Origin: Ascidia mentula
Lineage: Eukaryota; Chordata; Ascidiacea; Phlebobranchia; Ascidiidae
Assembly: GCA_947561715.1 (NCBI GenBank)
Contig: OX387197.1
Location: forward strand, 10,847,001-10,911,000
DNA: 64,000 bases
Reading direction: 5' to 3'
Below the pieces are notes generated by a model, which made no database searches, had not been told where the DNA came from, and was given only the letters and a program-made list of their open reading frames with translations. Below, one piece after another: positions 1 to 11,522 of this stretch. The position numbers and the translations under genes were made by a program. How positions within the stretch are numbered: position 1 is the stretch's first letter; the number at the start of each line of letters is the position of its first letter.

Positions 1-1469
1 GCTCAAGCGAAGTATGTCAAAACATTGGCCACGCATAGGAACCGGTTGGTTTCGCATGAGTCCCTTCTGTTCTTCGATCAAAGTAAAATTATGTCGCTAC
101 AGCCGAAGTTCTTTTGTCACCATGCATGACAACCGTTAATAAGTTTAAGGTCATACACAGGAGGTTGGATGTATAATTAATTTGTGCATGTTTATTCCTG
201 AGTCTTCTGACCATCTCGTATCGAACCACAGTCATAGATTTTTCTCACAAATTTAATTACTTTTTCATGGTATGTTTGCGGTCCAATTTCATCCCCAGGT
301 ATGATATTACTGTTGCTTACTTAATGAGCGGTGTTTTGTTGTATTTATTTTTGAACGTATTAACCCTTAAAGTGCATATGACACGGCCATGACAACTTTG
401 CGTAAAACTAAAGGTACATCTACAACAAACATATATCCAAAGTTGCACGGTTCTGCGTCAACTAAACAATGTAGAAAACTGCACGAAAAGTAACGGCGAC
501 CAAAAATCGTAAACCTTTTGCGCTGAGGAGAAAAGGACATCACATAAGGCGCTTGCGTCGAAAAAATGCATTGTTTAGATAGGAGAAGGCGCCTTTTTTT
601 GCAGATATCGAATAGTTTCAAACATAGGAGAATTCACAGATTACGTTACCGTAAAGGTCAGGACAGGGTTTTTCATCACACAAAAATTTGTCATTGTGGC
701 GTCACGATTCAAAGGCTTATTTGTTCCTAATTAGCGGAAGACCATAGGGTATAGCAGAAACGACATAACTGTGAGTGGACAAAACGACAATGCTAAACTA
801 ACGGTTTGTCTCTGTCGTATTTTCAAAAGTCCATGTATCACGTTAGCGATCATAAATGCTGTAACAACAAGAACACCCTGTCCCAGTAACTAATTTATTA
901 TTACACAACTAAATAAGACACAATAGGTCGAACAGCGGCCATCTGTCTTCAGCATAAATTAACATCAAAATCCGTTTATTGCACTTGTTCACTTTTTATC
1001 CCCTGTTTAATGCAATATTATGCTTAAACCAGTCTTGCAATGTTTTCCATTCCTACGCATAAGGGTTGCTGCCAGCACTCGCGCACGACCGAAGCGCCTT
1101 CTATGACGTCACGCAAGAATATCTCGCTTTCGCACGATTTCGTTCGCAGCGGCAAAATTGCGACTTTGATCAGCTGTATCTCAGAAACCAGTCGCTCGTA
1201 TCAACTTAATGAGAGAAGTTTTGTTGTATTCAATTTTTAACGTACTAACCCCTAACTATACTTTTTCATCCAGAGGAAAAGAAACAAAACATGTCAATCC
1301 AATTCACCTTCATCCAGGGGATGAGGTTAACGCTTCATTGATTAACGAAAGGCCAAGAAGATGAACGGCTGGCGAGTGTAATAAGCAGTAATTGGTAGCA
1401 CGTTACATCGTTGACCCGGAAACCGAACTGACAGTCAACCAGATTTTTAGACGAAATCGACTGATGATT
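1..1469. repeat. Duplicated 3' flank of the receptor array
   Basis: Bases about 90-330 and 1250-1510 reappear at about 17940-18290 and 19200-19380, left of receptor copy E. The match continues up to the end of the last exon of copy A. The left segment is interrupted here by a MITE, and the right one is interrupted by a Penelope-like fragment. I see no gene in this stretch apart from the terminal exon of copy A beginning at 1470. Confidence 0.6.
371..1206. mobile_element. TTAA-type MITE, second copy, 3' end lost
   Basis: This non-coding stretch closely matches the complete element at 15303-16143. It starts directly after TTAA (367-370) with the same terminal sequence AGTGCATATGACACGG. The right inverted end is missing: similarity stops near 1206, where flank sequence resumes. 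The flank motif CTTAATGAG occurs on both sides (about 321 and 1208), so the right end was lost together with a local rearrangement. It holds a segment of about 48 bases near 548-598 that the other copy lacks. The short open frames inside it are not conserved and I do not regard them as genes. It lies downstream of receptor copy A. Confidence 0.6.
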
Positions 1470-3371
1470 TTATTTGTACAGAAGAATCGAACACATATCA
1501 ATATTATGTACAACCTTAAATACAAAACAACAAACCACAAGTATTTGCTCCATTCTAAACATTAGCCTTGCTACATGTCAAATAAATAACAAGGTGGAAA
1601 AATAGTATCAAAAATAACCTTCTACATCAAAGTGGGGTCCCTTACCTGGGATTTGTGGAGTCAAATTCGTATTTTGAATGAATTTTGGTTGTTGATCATT
1701 CCTCTTCACAATGCGACAGCATGGCCGCGTGACATATTTTAACATCAAACTGAGAAAAACTTTCGTTTTTTTTCTAAGCTCGCTGCAGTAAAAACACACA
1801 AACAAACAACACGTAAAAAATGTGCACCTGCATAGCATGCAGTAACAATGTGAAGAAAGGGACCGAAATATAAATGACGAATGTAGAATGCGCGTGCACA
1901 ACAATGTACATTTGCCTGCATTTTGTTACCTGGATGCAATGTTGTAGAAGACAGGATTCAAACATTCGCTGATACGAAGACAAATATAAACTGCAATTCG
2001 ATGTAAGCATGTGATCCCACTTCCATGTTTGTATGCATGAACAAGAAAGTCCAGATAAACTTGACGCAGAAACATCAATCGTTGTGTGTTAGATCAGTGT
2101 TAGTTGGTCGTTTGAAAATAATAAAAATAACTTACCACACTGGGGAATGTAACCGAAGTAGAATGAAAGAACAATTAGTGATAGTTGGAGAATAATAAAC
2201 TTGTTTCTCTTGTTTCTTTCCTCCAAAGCGTTTTCTATGACAAATTAATCTTTTGTAACGTTTGTTTTTCCAATAACTGCAATTACTTGCTTTAATGACT
2301 GCCTTTAGTACATGTATGCGATGGAAAAATCGTTGCGTTTTGAAATGCTTGAAAAAAATCTTTCGACGCTAACTTTGGCAGACATAAGAAGCTTTATACT
2401 TACCAGTAAGGTGATTAGCAATTTTCCTTTCGGAAAGTTGAATGAAGATTATGAAGGCACAAGTAAACACTGTAATGCCAAGAGTGAATGTCAGTAGCAA
2501 CGCTTCAATGGCCCTAGAAGATATAATTCTGGAAACACAAGAGCTGTTTTAAATGATTGTTATCTTACCACTTAAACAAGCTTACACCAGTGTTGTGTAG
2601 TGAGGTGGGAAACCGAAAACCACAGCAAAGAATATTGCAGCCCCGGTTATAGTGAGTGACCATATTATCCCAACCATCACCTATGCAGGACGAAGATTAT
2701 ATTTTGAATCAAATTTTAAAAAGTAATTTTATCATTCCCTGGTATAACCCACCTTCGAAAATTTAGATGAAATGTGTTTGTTTGGCCATCGACACGAAAC
2801 AAAGCGAAGAATACAAAAGAGACACACGTGAGATGACGTCACCATCATGGGCAAATATGCCACTAATTCTCCGTACTGCAAACCAACAACAATTTGGAAA
2901 CGTAATTTTCCGCTGAGCTCAAAAACAATGAAAGATATTCACAAAAGCCAATAATCTACTACCGCAACCAATCCGTTGTTAGGAGAGATCAACAGTTGAT
3001 ATGTTCCCAAAGCCAAAACTACACTAATAATTGCAGATACCATGTCCGACACACAAAGACTCATCAGCACAATGTTAAATGGTCCGCTGAAAATAGATGA
3101 TTTTGATCACTCGACACAAAGTTCACAACAACTTAGGACAATACAGGGCAGACGGAAGACTAAAAGATTACGATTATAAGAATAACTGGATTTTTACTAA
3201 AATGTTTGCGATCTGGATCTCATTATGACAGACAAAATGAAAAACCTTACTTTACCTGAGTGAATCGGATCGACCGATCACACACAAAGTGATTCCATTT
3301 GCTATGATTCCAAATATTGCCAGAACAAAAAGCACAATCGGAATTGCAACATAAAATGAATAATCTTCCAT
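1470..3371 (-). CDS. Rhodopsin-like 7TM receptor, copy A (intact, 9 exons, 349 aa)
   Basis: Exons on the minus strand are 3256-3371, 2963-3086, 2753-2875, 2586-2680, 2404-2528, 2136-2234, 1930-2059, 1646-1782 and 1470-1570. All junctions are in phase and no stop interrupts the 349 codons. Each of exons 1-7 carries one helix. Helix 1 has the class A asparagine (GIIANGITL), helix 2 the aspartate (SLCVSD), helix 6 a proline (FGYIPQC) and helix 7 NPVFYN. The usual DRY at the end of helix 3 is LRF, and no cysteine is found at the helix 3 start. Translation starts at MEDYSFYV with a very short outer N-terminus. Exon 8 gives a basic cytoplasmic tail. Exon 2 is one codon longer than in B and E, and the last exon is diverged, so the final 34 residues are less sure. 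The ligand is unknown; I infer plasma-membrane G-protein signalling. Confidence 0.75.
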
Positions 3372-4466
3372 TTTGCAAGAAACAACTTTTACAAAATGAC
3401 AAAAAACCTTTTTGTTTGAAATTTAACAAGCACAGTTAGGTAAGCGTCAATCGTCTACTGCAGGTACAAATATGTGTCTCACATGATATTGTAGAAATAT
3501 ACTGTCATAATATTTACCGGCAAAACGGGCACATGTCGAACATGCACGAGGAAGTGACGCGTTATTTCACAACTGTCATTTTCTGTTTAAACATTTGGAT
3601 GTTGTGCATTACAAGGCACCTGAACAATCCTGTCATTGACGCAATCTGCGAAACTGAACCAACAATTACGTGCGTGATTGTGTGGTGATGGTAAGGAAGG
3701 CCGTCTTGTCGTTGTTGCTGCAATAGAACCTCTTTACGTAAAATCTGAAACTGGCACAGGTTAGGATTTGTGGGAAGTTGTTTATTTGTCTTGTTTTATT
3801 TATTGAAACGAACTTCGTGGGTGTGGGTACCATGGTGTTCTCACAAAAGGGGGAAATAATTAATACGCATATTGGCCGAACGTTTGTGAATGACAGTTTG
3901 TTGCTGAGGCATATTACTGGGTAATGTAAGGTTCTTCTGGCATGCCAAGTTTGTGAATGACATAAGCGTTTTTAATTTATTTCTCTTTTTATGTGATGTA
4001 CAGGTTTTGTTATTGTAAATAACTTCAAAAGAGATGGTTCTACATCCGCGTAGCATAGAAGAAATACATTTTAATGTTGGAAAATCATGTTTCCATTAAT
4101 GAAATCTTTCAAAACAAGAATTACCTCCACCCAACCTGCAAAATCATTCAAAATTATGAATATATTTTTAAATCCGACAATCCATTACAAAAATGTTATT
4201 ACTCAATTTACGGAAGATTGCGGTTTCGGTATTTAAAAACAATTTTAAATGTTGCTGTAGGACATTTAAGATTTTACATATTGTGTTGATTGTCCTGTGT
4301 TGTTGTTACAATGGGTAATGACGACACCAAACTACATACATTTTGTAATGGCATATAAGCATATACAGCAAACACACTGTGTATTGATTATGTAGAAGAA
4401 ACGATCACATAACAACATAATGTGCAACCTGAATACAAAACAAGGAACCACAAGTATTTGCGAACC
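3372..4466. repeat. Spacer between receptors A and B, duplicated between C and D
   Basis: This spacer has no credible gene. Its sequence matches the C-D spacer in order (11179-11522, then 12414-13151, then 13889-14031). The second copy is interrupted by a Penelope-like fragment and an LTR-type miniature element. The present copy therefore gives the empty-site sequence for both insertions, near 3720 and 4328. The matching order is the main evidence that A-B was duplicated as a block to give C-D. Confidence 0.6.
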
Positions 4467-7087
4467 CTATATATTTATGTTGTTAGTTCTCACATCAGTC
4501 GTCGAACCACCTGTAAAATAAATAGCAAAGTTAGGTTACAACAAAATCGCCCCAATAAAACCTCCGGTAGTCGTAACAGCGAGAACGGACTTATGAGATT
4601 AGTTTGTTCATCAGCCGATTTCACGACAAACTGAGACCACTTACCCAAGGTTTTTAGCGCCAAATTTTGATTTTGGCTAATTCCTGGTTGATCATTCCTT
4701 CTCGCAATGCAACTGCATGGCAAAGTCATAGATTTCCAAATCCACATCAGAAAAACTTTCGTTTCTGTTCGGAGTTTGCCAAAGTGCAAAAAGAAACAAA
4801 ATGTTGCACATGTAAACATAAAGTATGGGGAAAAAAACATGGAAATTCGTGCAAGGTAATTTGTTGCTGCGCACGCTGCAAACTTGAATAGGTGAAATAA
4901 CTTAGAAACGTGTTTCCCAAACTGTTTTTTTTTGTTTGTTATAAAAGGTTTGTTGTCCAAAGAATTAATACACCTCATCTCAAGATATTGGGAATGTTTG
5001 CTATCCTTGGGGTTCCGAGAAAATTTTTGCAAACGCTAGCTTGGAAATTATATGTGAGCTGTGATAGCAATAAATGCAGGATTTGACAGCTCACATAACG
5101 GTTCCCAACAGTGTGCTTTGCTGGACCTGTTGTTACCTTGATGCAATGTTGTAGAAGATAGGATTCAGACATTCGCTGATACGAAGACAGAGATACACTG
5201 CAACTCGAAGTGACCATTTGATGAAACTACTATGCTTTTTTGCATGAACAAGAATATCGAGATAAACTGGAAACATAAACATCAATCGTTATGTGTTTAG
5301 ACCAGAAGTTGTGTTTGAGATTAATAAAATTAATTTACCACACTGGGGAATGTAACCAAAGTAGAATGAAAGAACAATTAGTGATAGTTGGAGAATAATA
5401 AACTTGTCTCTCTTGGTTCTTTCGTCCAAAGCGTTTTCTGTGACAAAACATTTTAGTGGAGAAGCCCTGAAAGTTCCATTATTCGCGGTTTCGGCCAAAT
5501 ATGCTCGAAGTGTTTATAGTTAACTTTCACTGTTTGTTATTTTCGTGGAATTATCATTACACTCGAAAAAAATGTGTCCTGTCTTGGTGGTTGATGCCGT
5601 TCTTTTTATTTCAGAAACAGTTGCGACTTCTATATAAAAGGTTTTGTCTATACGCTGCATGGCTCCATGCAATCGCTGTAAATCTATACGGTTTAAATAA
5701 TAATCGTATGTAGTTGGCGAATCGAACAAAAAATTTCGCTTAACTACTGCGCACCACCACATTTTCGGTATGTTTTCCATTTTCAGGTAGTTGCTGCAAC
5801 AAGTGTGTGGCGACATTGGTTCTGCTGTGGAATGTTTGGCAAAAAATATTGTAGGCCCAAATCAGAAACACAGCCTTAAGAAACTTTATACTTACCACTA
5901 AGGAGATTAGCAATTTTTCTTTTGGAAAGTTGAATGAAAATTATGAAGGCACAAGTAAACACTGTAATGCTAAGAGTGAATGTCAGTAGCAACGCTTCAA
6001 TAATCCTGAAAGTTATAATTCTGGAAACACAAATTCTGTTTTAAATGATTGTTATCTTACCACTAAAACAAGCTTACGCCACTGTTTTGTAGTAAGATGG
6101 AAATCCGTATTTCACAACAGCGAATATTACAGCCCCGATTATAGAGAATGACCATATTATCCCAACCATCACCTATGCAGGAAGAAATTTATATTTTAAA
6201 TCAAATTTAAAAAACGTAATTTTGTCATACCCACTTTTGAAAGTTTACATGAAATGTGTTTGTTTGGCCATCGACACGAAACAAAGCGAAGAATAGAAAA
6301 GAGACACACGTGAGCTGACGTCACCAGCATGGGTAAGTATGACACTAATTTCCCGTACTACAAACCAACAACAAGTTAGAAATACCAATTGTAAAAACAT
6401 ATTAACTGTTCTACTTTTATTGCATTGACCACTGCATATCTTCCAATTGAAGCTAGCCGTTAACTTCATTTTACAGTAAAATAGAAAGTGTAATGTACAG
6501 TAAGATTGTATTCTAGAGTCCCATGTGAAGGATCTAAACCATAAACCGCGGACGAGGGCCAAGTACAAAAAAAGCTCTGTTTTGAAATGAGAATAAAAAT
6601 AATTTCTGAAGCACAGAACTAAAAAGAGTAATTCCAAGAGTTCAAGTCGCCAGTCTTACCTGAAACAACGTGTTTGAAGAGATCGACAGTTGATATGTTC
6701 CCAATGCCACAACTACACTGATAATTGCAGATACCATGTCCGACGTACAAAGACTCATCAGCAAAATGTTAAATGGTCCTCTGAACATAGATGTTTTTAT
6801 TCACTCGACAGAAGTGCTCAACAAATTAATGTAATGCATGGAAGATAAAAGGATTTTAGGAATATCTGGATTTTTTTTGAAATGTTTGCGATCTGGATCT
6901 CATTATGACAGAATGTTAAGCAATGATTTTACAAAATAGGCTACATGTGAAAATGTATAACTTTCCTTTACCTGAGTGAATGGGATCGACCGATCACACA
7001 CAAAGTGATTCCATTTGCTATGATTCCAAATATTGCCAGGACGAAAAGTACAATTGGAATTGCAACATAAAATGAATAATCTTCCAT
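4467..7087 (-). CDS. Rhodopsin-like 7TM receptor, copy B (core intact, tail acceptor altered)
   Basis: Exons are 6972-7087, 6660-6780, 6235-6357, 6078-6172, 5896-6020, 5339-5437 and 5137-5266, followed by tail exons at 4645-4778 and 4467-4510. Exons 1-7 are in phase and free of stops, with the same helix-per-exon plan as copy A: GIIANGITL, a helix 2 aspartate, LRF in place of DRY, FGYIPQC and NPIFYN. The acceptor before the first tail exon reads TTTGG where D and E read TTTAG, so normal joining should fail. Unspliced reading from exon 7 meets TAA at once, giving a receptor ending at NIASR with no tail. The exon 3 donor is also weaker (AAAA before GTGGG). It is a recent paralogue and may still make a tailless receptor. 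The ligand is unknown. Confidence 0.6.
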
Positions 7088-7980
7088 TTTGCAAGAAACC
7101 ACTTTTACAAATAATGTCAAAACCTTTTCTGCTCTGGTTTTGTTTGAAATTTACCAAACACAGTTTTGTAGGCGTCAATCGACTACTGCAAGTACGAACA
7201 TGTCTCCCTCATGATATTTGTTGAAATATGCTGTCGTTGTATATGCCAGGAAAATGTGGAAATGTCAAACATACACGAGGAAGTGACGTGTTGTTTTCTC
7301 AACTGTTATTTTCTTAACGATTTATATATTAACATTCCTCAGGCCATGCGCTTAAGAGGCGAAATTGCTTTTACCTGGGTTACATAAGATATGTTCGTTC
7401 GGGCTGCATGGATAATTAGACATTGAAGCTGGTAATTCTTCATTAAACCTCTATATTAGGGTGGTGCGAGAACTGGTTGGGAAGAAATGCTTGTTTTAAG
7501 ATCAAATATATACAACACATTTTTCTAATTGTTAAACTTCTTGCTTTTGGCTTTTTTCTGTGAATCTTGGCCATGAGGTCTTGTATTACATTGCGAATAA
7601 CCGAAAACTATTAAATACAAAATGCATTCCCCGCAAGCGAAGCAAGAACCGATGGGTTTATATCTAATATACTGAATTACTTTACAACGTTTTATAACGT
7701 ACAGTGCTTCGACTTGTTTTTAGTTTAACTGTTGAATTCTGCGATTAATAGAAACTGTATAACACACTGCCTTTAGCGGTGTTATTACAATAGGGAGTGT
7801 AAAAGCACACACGGAAGGAAAACGAAATTGACATCACCGCTTATGCTTACTGATGCCTACATCACGTGGTTACCGCTAACGAAGGTCTTTAAAATATTTG
7901 CTGTGAGCAACGTGGAGATAATGTGCACAAGATATTCTGTATGGAATGCGATTTCATGTGGAGAATCGTTATAGTGGCAA
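7088..7980. repeat. Duplicated spacer upstream of receptor B
   Basis: No gene is seen. The stretch from about 7238 matches the regions upstream of copies D (17155-17880) and E (about 21940-22640). All three carry the same run through GGCTGCATGGATAATTAGAC and a later purine-rich part with GCAAGAACCGATGG. This gives three aligned copies for dating the duplications. Confidence 0.55.
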
Positions 7981-8510
7981 AATTGGCGCAAGGAAACGAA
8001 AGTAAAATTGTCCGAGCTGCGTTGCTGCACAACTACTATGTGCAACACAAGCACCACCGACATGGCAAAATGTTACAAAGTGGTCTTCGTCGAACAGCCC
8101 CCTGTCCATTTATTGGACATATGTGAAGACAAATGGTTTCACAAAATTAAGGCAAAAACTACTATTAACCGCCTTATATTGCCTAACACAATGTAAGTTT
8201 GTTTTTTGCTTCCGCTTATCGACGAAGTTTCCACCAACTGTGTTGTCATTGTGACAATCAGTGACGTAGTGTCAGATCACCGCCGGCATTTTTATCGCTA
8301 TCGTTTGCAGTTTGCTGTCTTCCCCTTTTTTCTTTTTTTCTTTGCTTTTATGTTTTTTCGAGCGTCTCCACACAAAGCCGAAGCCGATAGTTCAGTCGCA
8401 CCTTACCGAATCGCAAAATCTGATTTTCCTTTTGTAAGGTATTTTAACATTTTTATTACTGTTGGTTAACTTCGTTGTTTTGTTGTTTTTAGCGATACTG
8501 ATGATGTCTG
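7981..8510 (+). mobile_element. Penelope-like retroelement relic, 3' end with GIY-YIG remnant
   Basis: The plus strand encodes, across more than one frame, the last part of the GIY-YIG protein seen at 18336-18848. The related stretches run from AALLHNYYVQHKHH to DKWFHKIKAK and end at LILPNT. The 3' untranslated part is also related, with a poly-T stretch, TTTTTAGCG, and then CTGATGA followed by a 5-bp stem at 8498-8520. The copy is a broken, 5'-truncated fragment. A (GA)n microsatellite begins just after it. Confidence 0.5.
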
Positions 8511-8523
8511 CAAGTCAGGCAAA

Positions 8524-8527
<4 letters not shown>

Positions 8528-8611
<84 letters not shown>
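8528..8611. repeat. (GA)n microsatellite
   Basis: About 84 bases are an almost perfect GA dinucleotide run with one interruption (GACAGA) near the right end. The matching point near copy E (about 23098-23104) has no such run, so the array expanded here after the flanks were duplicated. Such tracts are length-polymorphic. Confidence 0.95.
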
Positions 8612-8978
8612 CTATACGGAGTGTGTCCGTTTATCCGACCAATTGGAGACCCTAATCTTGCTTTACCAATAATTGTGATGAAGCAAAACGTCTTTTAAAC
8701 TAAAAATAAAAACAATCGTTTGTTAGACATGTTACATGTAATTTTGTCCAGGAGTTTTTAAAGTGAAGCAATGTTTCTTTTTCGCTTTAGTAATGTAATT
8801 GTGAAGCTGGCGACAAATAAATTTTTCAGTGAACGCGTAAAGAGCAATAAAGGCACTAACGTCGGATCGTCCTAAAAAAGGAATATACGAAAGATTTTAA
8901 TATTTTAATATTAATCTTGCACCAAGATATAAACTAGAAACACAACTATTGACATATGTGTTAACAAGATACAAAATC

Positions 8979-9120
8979 TCAAGACAATTCGGTTGGTGTT
9001 GTGGTATGTAGGGTTTGAAGATTTACGTATTCCTCTTGGTCTCCTTGTTGAATTTCACTTCTGTTGCGACCACAATTAGAAACCACTTTAATTAAACGTA
9101 TTGATTCCACCCGTAGATCT
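8979..9120 (-). pseudogene. Orphan last exon of an F-like receptor gene
   Basis: This segment matches terminal exon 8 of receptor F (23887-24028) over its full 142 bases, with the same acceptor context (TTTTGTCAG just upstream on the minus strand) and the same TGA stop. It encodes the same kind of tail, ending TTTPTELS. Similarity continues into the preceding intron to about 9210 and then stops. No F-like exons 1-7 follow; receptor C lies there instead. It is the only remnant of a further array member. The frame is still open, which suggests recent loss. Confidence 0.65.
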
Positions 9121-9563
9121 CTGACAAAACAAACGAAAATTTAATCCAAGGAGACAAGGGTATTTTCGGGAATATTACTTCGGAATAAAATCTACCAAAT
9201 AAAAATCATTTTAAATGTGTGCACAAACAACAGCAAGACAAGTATATTTTCAAGAGTCTTGGGGCGTTTATTTAAAAATGTCCTTTAGGATGTTTGTTTT
9301 TCGTTGGTGATATTATTTGTATAAGTTGACGATGGGAATCAACCGCGAAGTTATTGATTGTCGAAATAGTGGCATCTGTCAGATTATAGCCAAGTCAAAC
9401 CTGTTGAACCGATTTTTGCTCGGGTTATTTTTAGTTACTTTATAAACAACAAAATGCAAAATTTGCTTCCATAATGTGCACTCTTAACAAAAAAAACGGA
9501 TAAATTATGGTCTGAAATGAACGAAAACAAAAAGGACAGCAGATCACAAATATTTGACGAATC

Positions 9564-11178
9564 CTAAACATTTGCGTTGTTTCTTCCCGTATCCATTGTG
9601 GTATTATCTGTAAAATTATAAAAACACCAATTATCAAAAAAATATACAATTTTATTATTTGTCCTTCAAGTCTGCTCCACATGCAGCAGCAACAGCAAAG
9701 CGCGGCCGCTTACCTAAGGTTAGTGGGGCCAAATTTCTATTTTGGCTAACTGGTGGTTGTCCATGACTCCTATTTACAATACGATAGCAGGGATATGTGG
9801 CACATTTCCAAATCATCGTCAGAAAAACTTTCGTTTCTGTTCTAAGTTTGCTGAAAGGTAAAATCGAACAACAATTAAGACAGCAGACACTAACACAGCA
9901 TGCAACCGACCTTCATCAGGACAAAGTGCGTAAAATATAAAGGGTGTGGGGATGTCGTGTCGGACAGTTTTACTTATTTGTTTTTCTTTCCCCGCCCCCT
10001 TTATGTCTTTTGCGCTTTCCTATATTTAATGTGGTGTTTGCATTTACGCACCTTGCTCTGATGAAGGTCGATTGCACAACGACCAAAACGTCGACGAAGT
10101 GAATTATTTTTTGCCACAAGAGCTTGTGAGTTTAATAATAATAAGTAAAATCGTGCTAGTTGCTGGGATATCATTTTAATTTCGTAAAACATTGTAAAAA
10201 AAGATGTACTTTAAGCGCAACGTATACCAGCTGTGGCACGTTACAAGACAAAGCCCCGCTATGTAAATTTGGGCTAAACCATTTTGTTACCTGGATGCAA
10301 TGTTGTAGAAGACAGGATTCAAACATTCGCTGACACGCAAACAAAAATAAACTGCGATCCGAAATGACCGAAGATTTTCCACTTCGACTTTTGTTGCGTT
10401 AACTAAAAACTCCAGGTAAACTAGACGCAAAACAAGAACCGTTGTACATTTGACCGAAGTTAGTTGGATGTTTGAGATTAATAAAATTTTCATTGCATTG
10501 ACCACTGCATATCTTCCAATTGAAGCTAGCCGTTAACTTCATTTTACAGTAAAATAGAAAGTGTAAAGTAGGGTAAGATTGTATTCTAGCGTTCCATGTG
10601 AAGGATCTAAACCATAAACTGCAGACGAAGGCCAAGTACAAAAAGAACCCTGTTTTGAAATGAGAATAAAACTAATTTCTGAAGCACAGAACTTAAAAAA
10701 TGAACAAAATAAGGGCTGGATTAATTCCGTGACTTCACGTCGCCAGTCTTGTACCTGTAAAAACGTGTTTGAAAAAATCGTCTGTTGAAACATTCCCCAG
10801 ACCACATTCAAACTGACAATTGCAGATACCATGTCCGACACACAAAGACTCATCAGCAAAATGTTAAATGGTCCGCTGAAAATAGGTGTTTTTAATCACT
10901 CGACAGAAGTGCTCAACAAATTAATGTAATGCATGGAAGATGAAAGGATTTTAAGAATATCTGGATTTTTTTAAATGTTTGCGATCTTGATCTCATTTTA
11001 TCAGAATGTTAAGCAACGATTACAAAATAGGCTATGTTTGAAAATGTATAAATTCACTTTACCTGAGTGAATGGGATCGACCGATCACACACAAAGTGAT
11101 TCCATTGGCTATGATTCCAAATATTGCCAGGACAAAAAGTACAATTGGAATTGCAACATAAAATGAATAATCTTCCAT
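9564..11178 (-). pseudogene. 7TM receptor copy C, exons 3-6 deleted
   Basis: Exons found are exon 1 (11063-11178), exon 2 (10755-10875), exon 7 (10291-10420), exon 8 (9714-9850) and exon 9 (9564-9607). Each has proper splice borders and an open frame. Exons 3-6, which carry helices 3-6, are absent. Sequence passes from intron 6 (ending near GAGATTAATAAAATT at about 10475-10492) directly into intron 2 (GCATTGACCACTGC, about 10496). Exon 2 ends in phase 0 while exon 7 begins in phase 1, so joining them shifts frame. Exon 7 encodes ECLNPVFYNIAS, exon 8 a basic tail and exon 9 a short end with a TAG stop. It is a clear deletion pseudogene of the receptor family. Confidence 0.8.
9895..10110. repeat. 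Inverted repeat with hammerhead-like CTGATGA cores
   Basis: This insertion lies inside intron 7 of copy C. Its two arms are inverted copies of a sequence reading roughly TTTACGCAC-TTG-TCTGATGAAGGTCG-TTGCA: plus strand about 10043-10075, minus strand about 9899-9934. The plus arm continues as a hairpin (GGTCG 10066-10070 pairing with CGACC 10080-10084) and AAAACGTCG. This resembles a hammerhead core, CUGAUGA-stem II-GAAAC, with the first G of GAAA changed. Penelope-like elements are known to carry such motifs in their terminal repeats, so I infer a terminal fragment of one. Confidence 0.4.
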
Positions 11179-11522
11179 TTTACAAGAAACCACTTTTACA
11201 AATAATGACAAATACCTGTTTGTTTGTAATTTAATAAGCACAGTTATGTAGGCGTCAATCGTCTACTGCAGGTTCAAATATTTGTCTCACATGATATTGC
11301 AGAAATATACTGTCATTATATTTACCGGCAAAACGGACACATGTCGAAAATGGACGAAGAAGTGACGCATTGTTTCTCAACATTTTCTGTTCAAAAATTT
11401 GGATGTGGTGCATTACAAGGCACCTGCACAATCCTGCCATTGACGCAATCTGCAAAACTAAACCAATATTTACGTGCGTGGTTGTGTTGTGATGGTGGAA
11501 GGCCGCCTTGTCGTTGTTGCTG

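Noticed and set aside
371-1206. Short open frames inside the MITE copies as genes
   Set aside because: They differ between the two copies and no transposase feature is present.
8528-8611. Coding use of the GA repeat (alternating Arg-Glu)
   Set aside because: The frame arises only from the dinucleotide run and is absent from the duplicated spacer near 23100.
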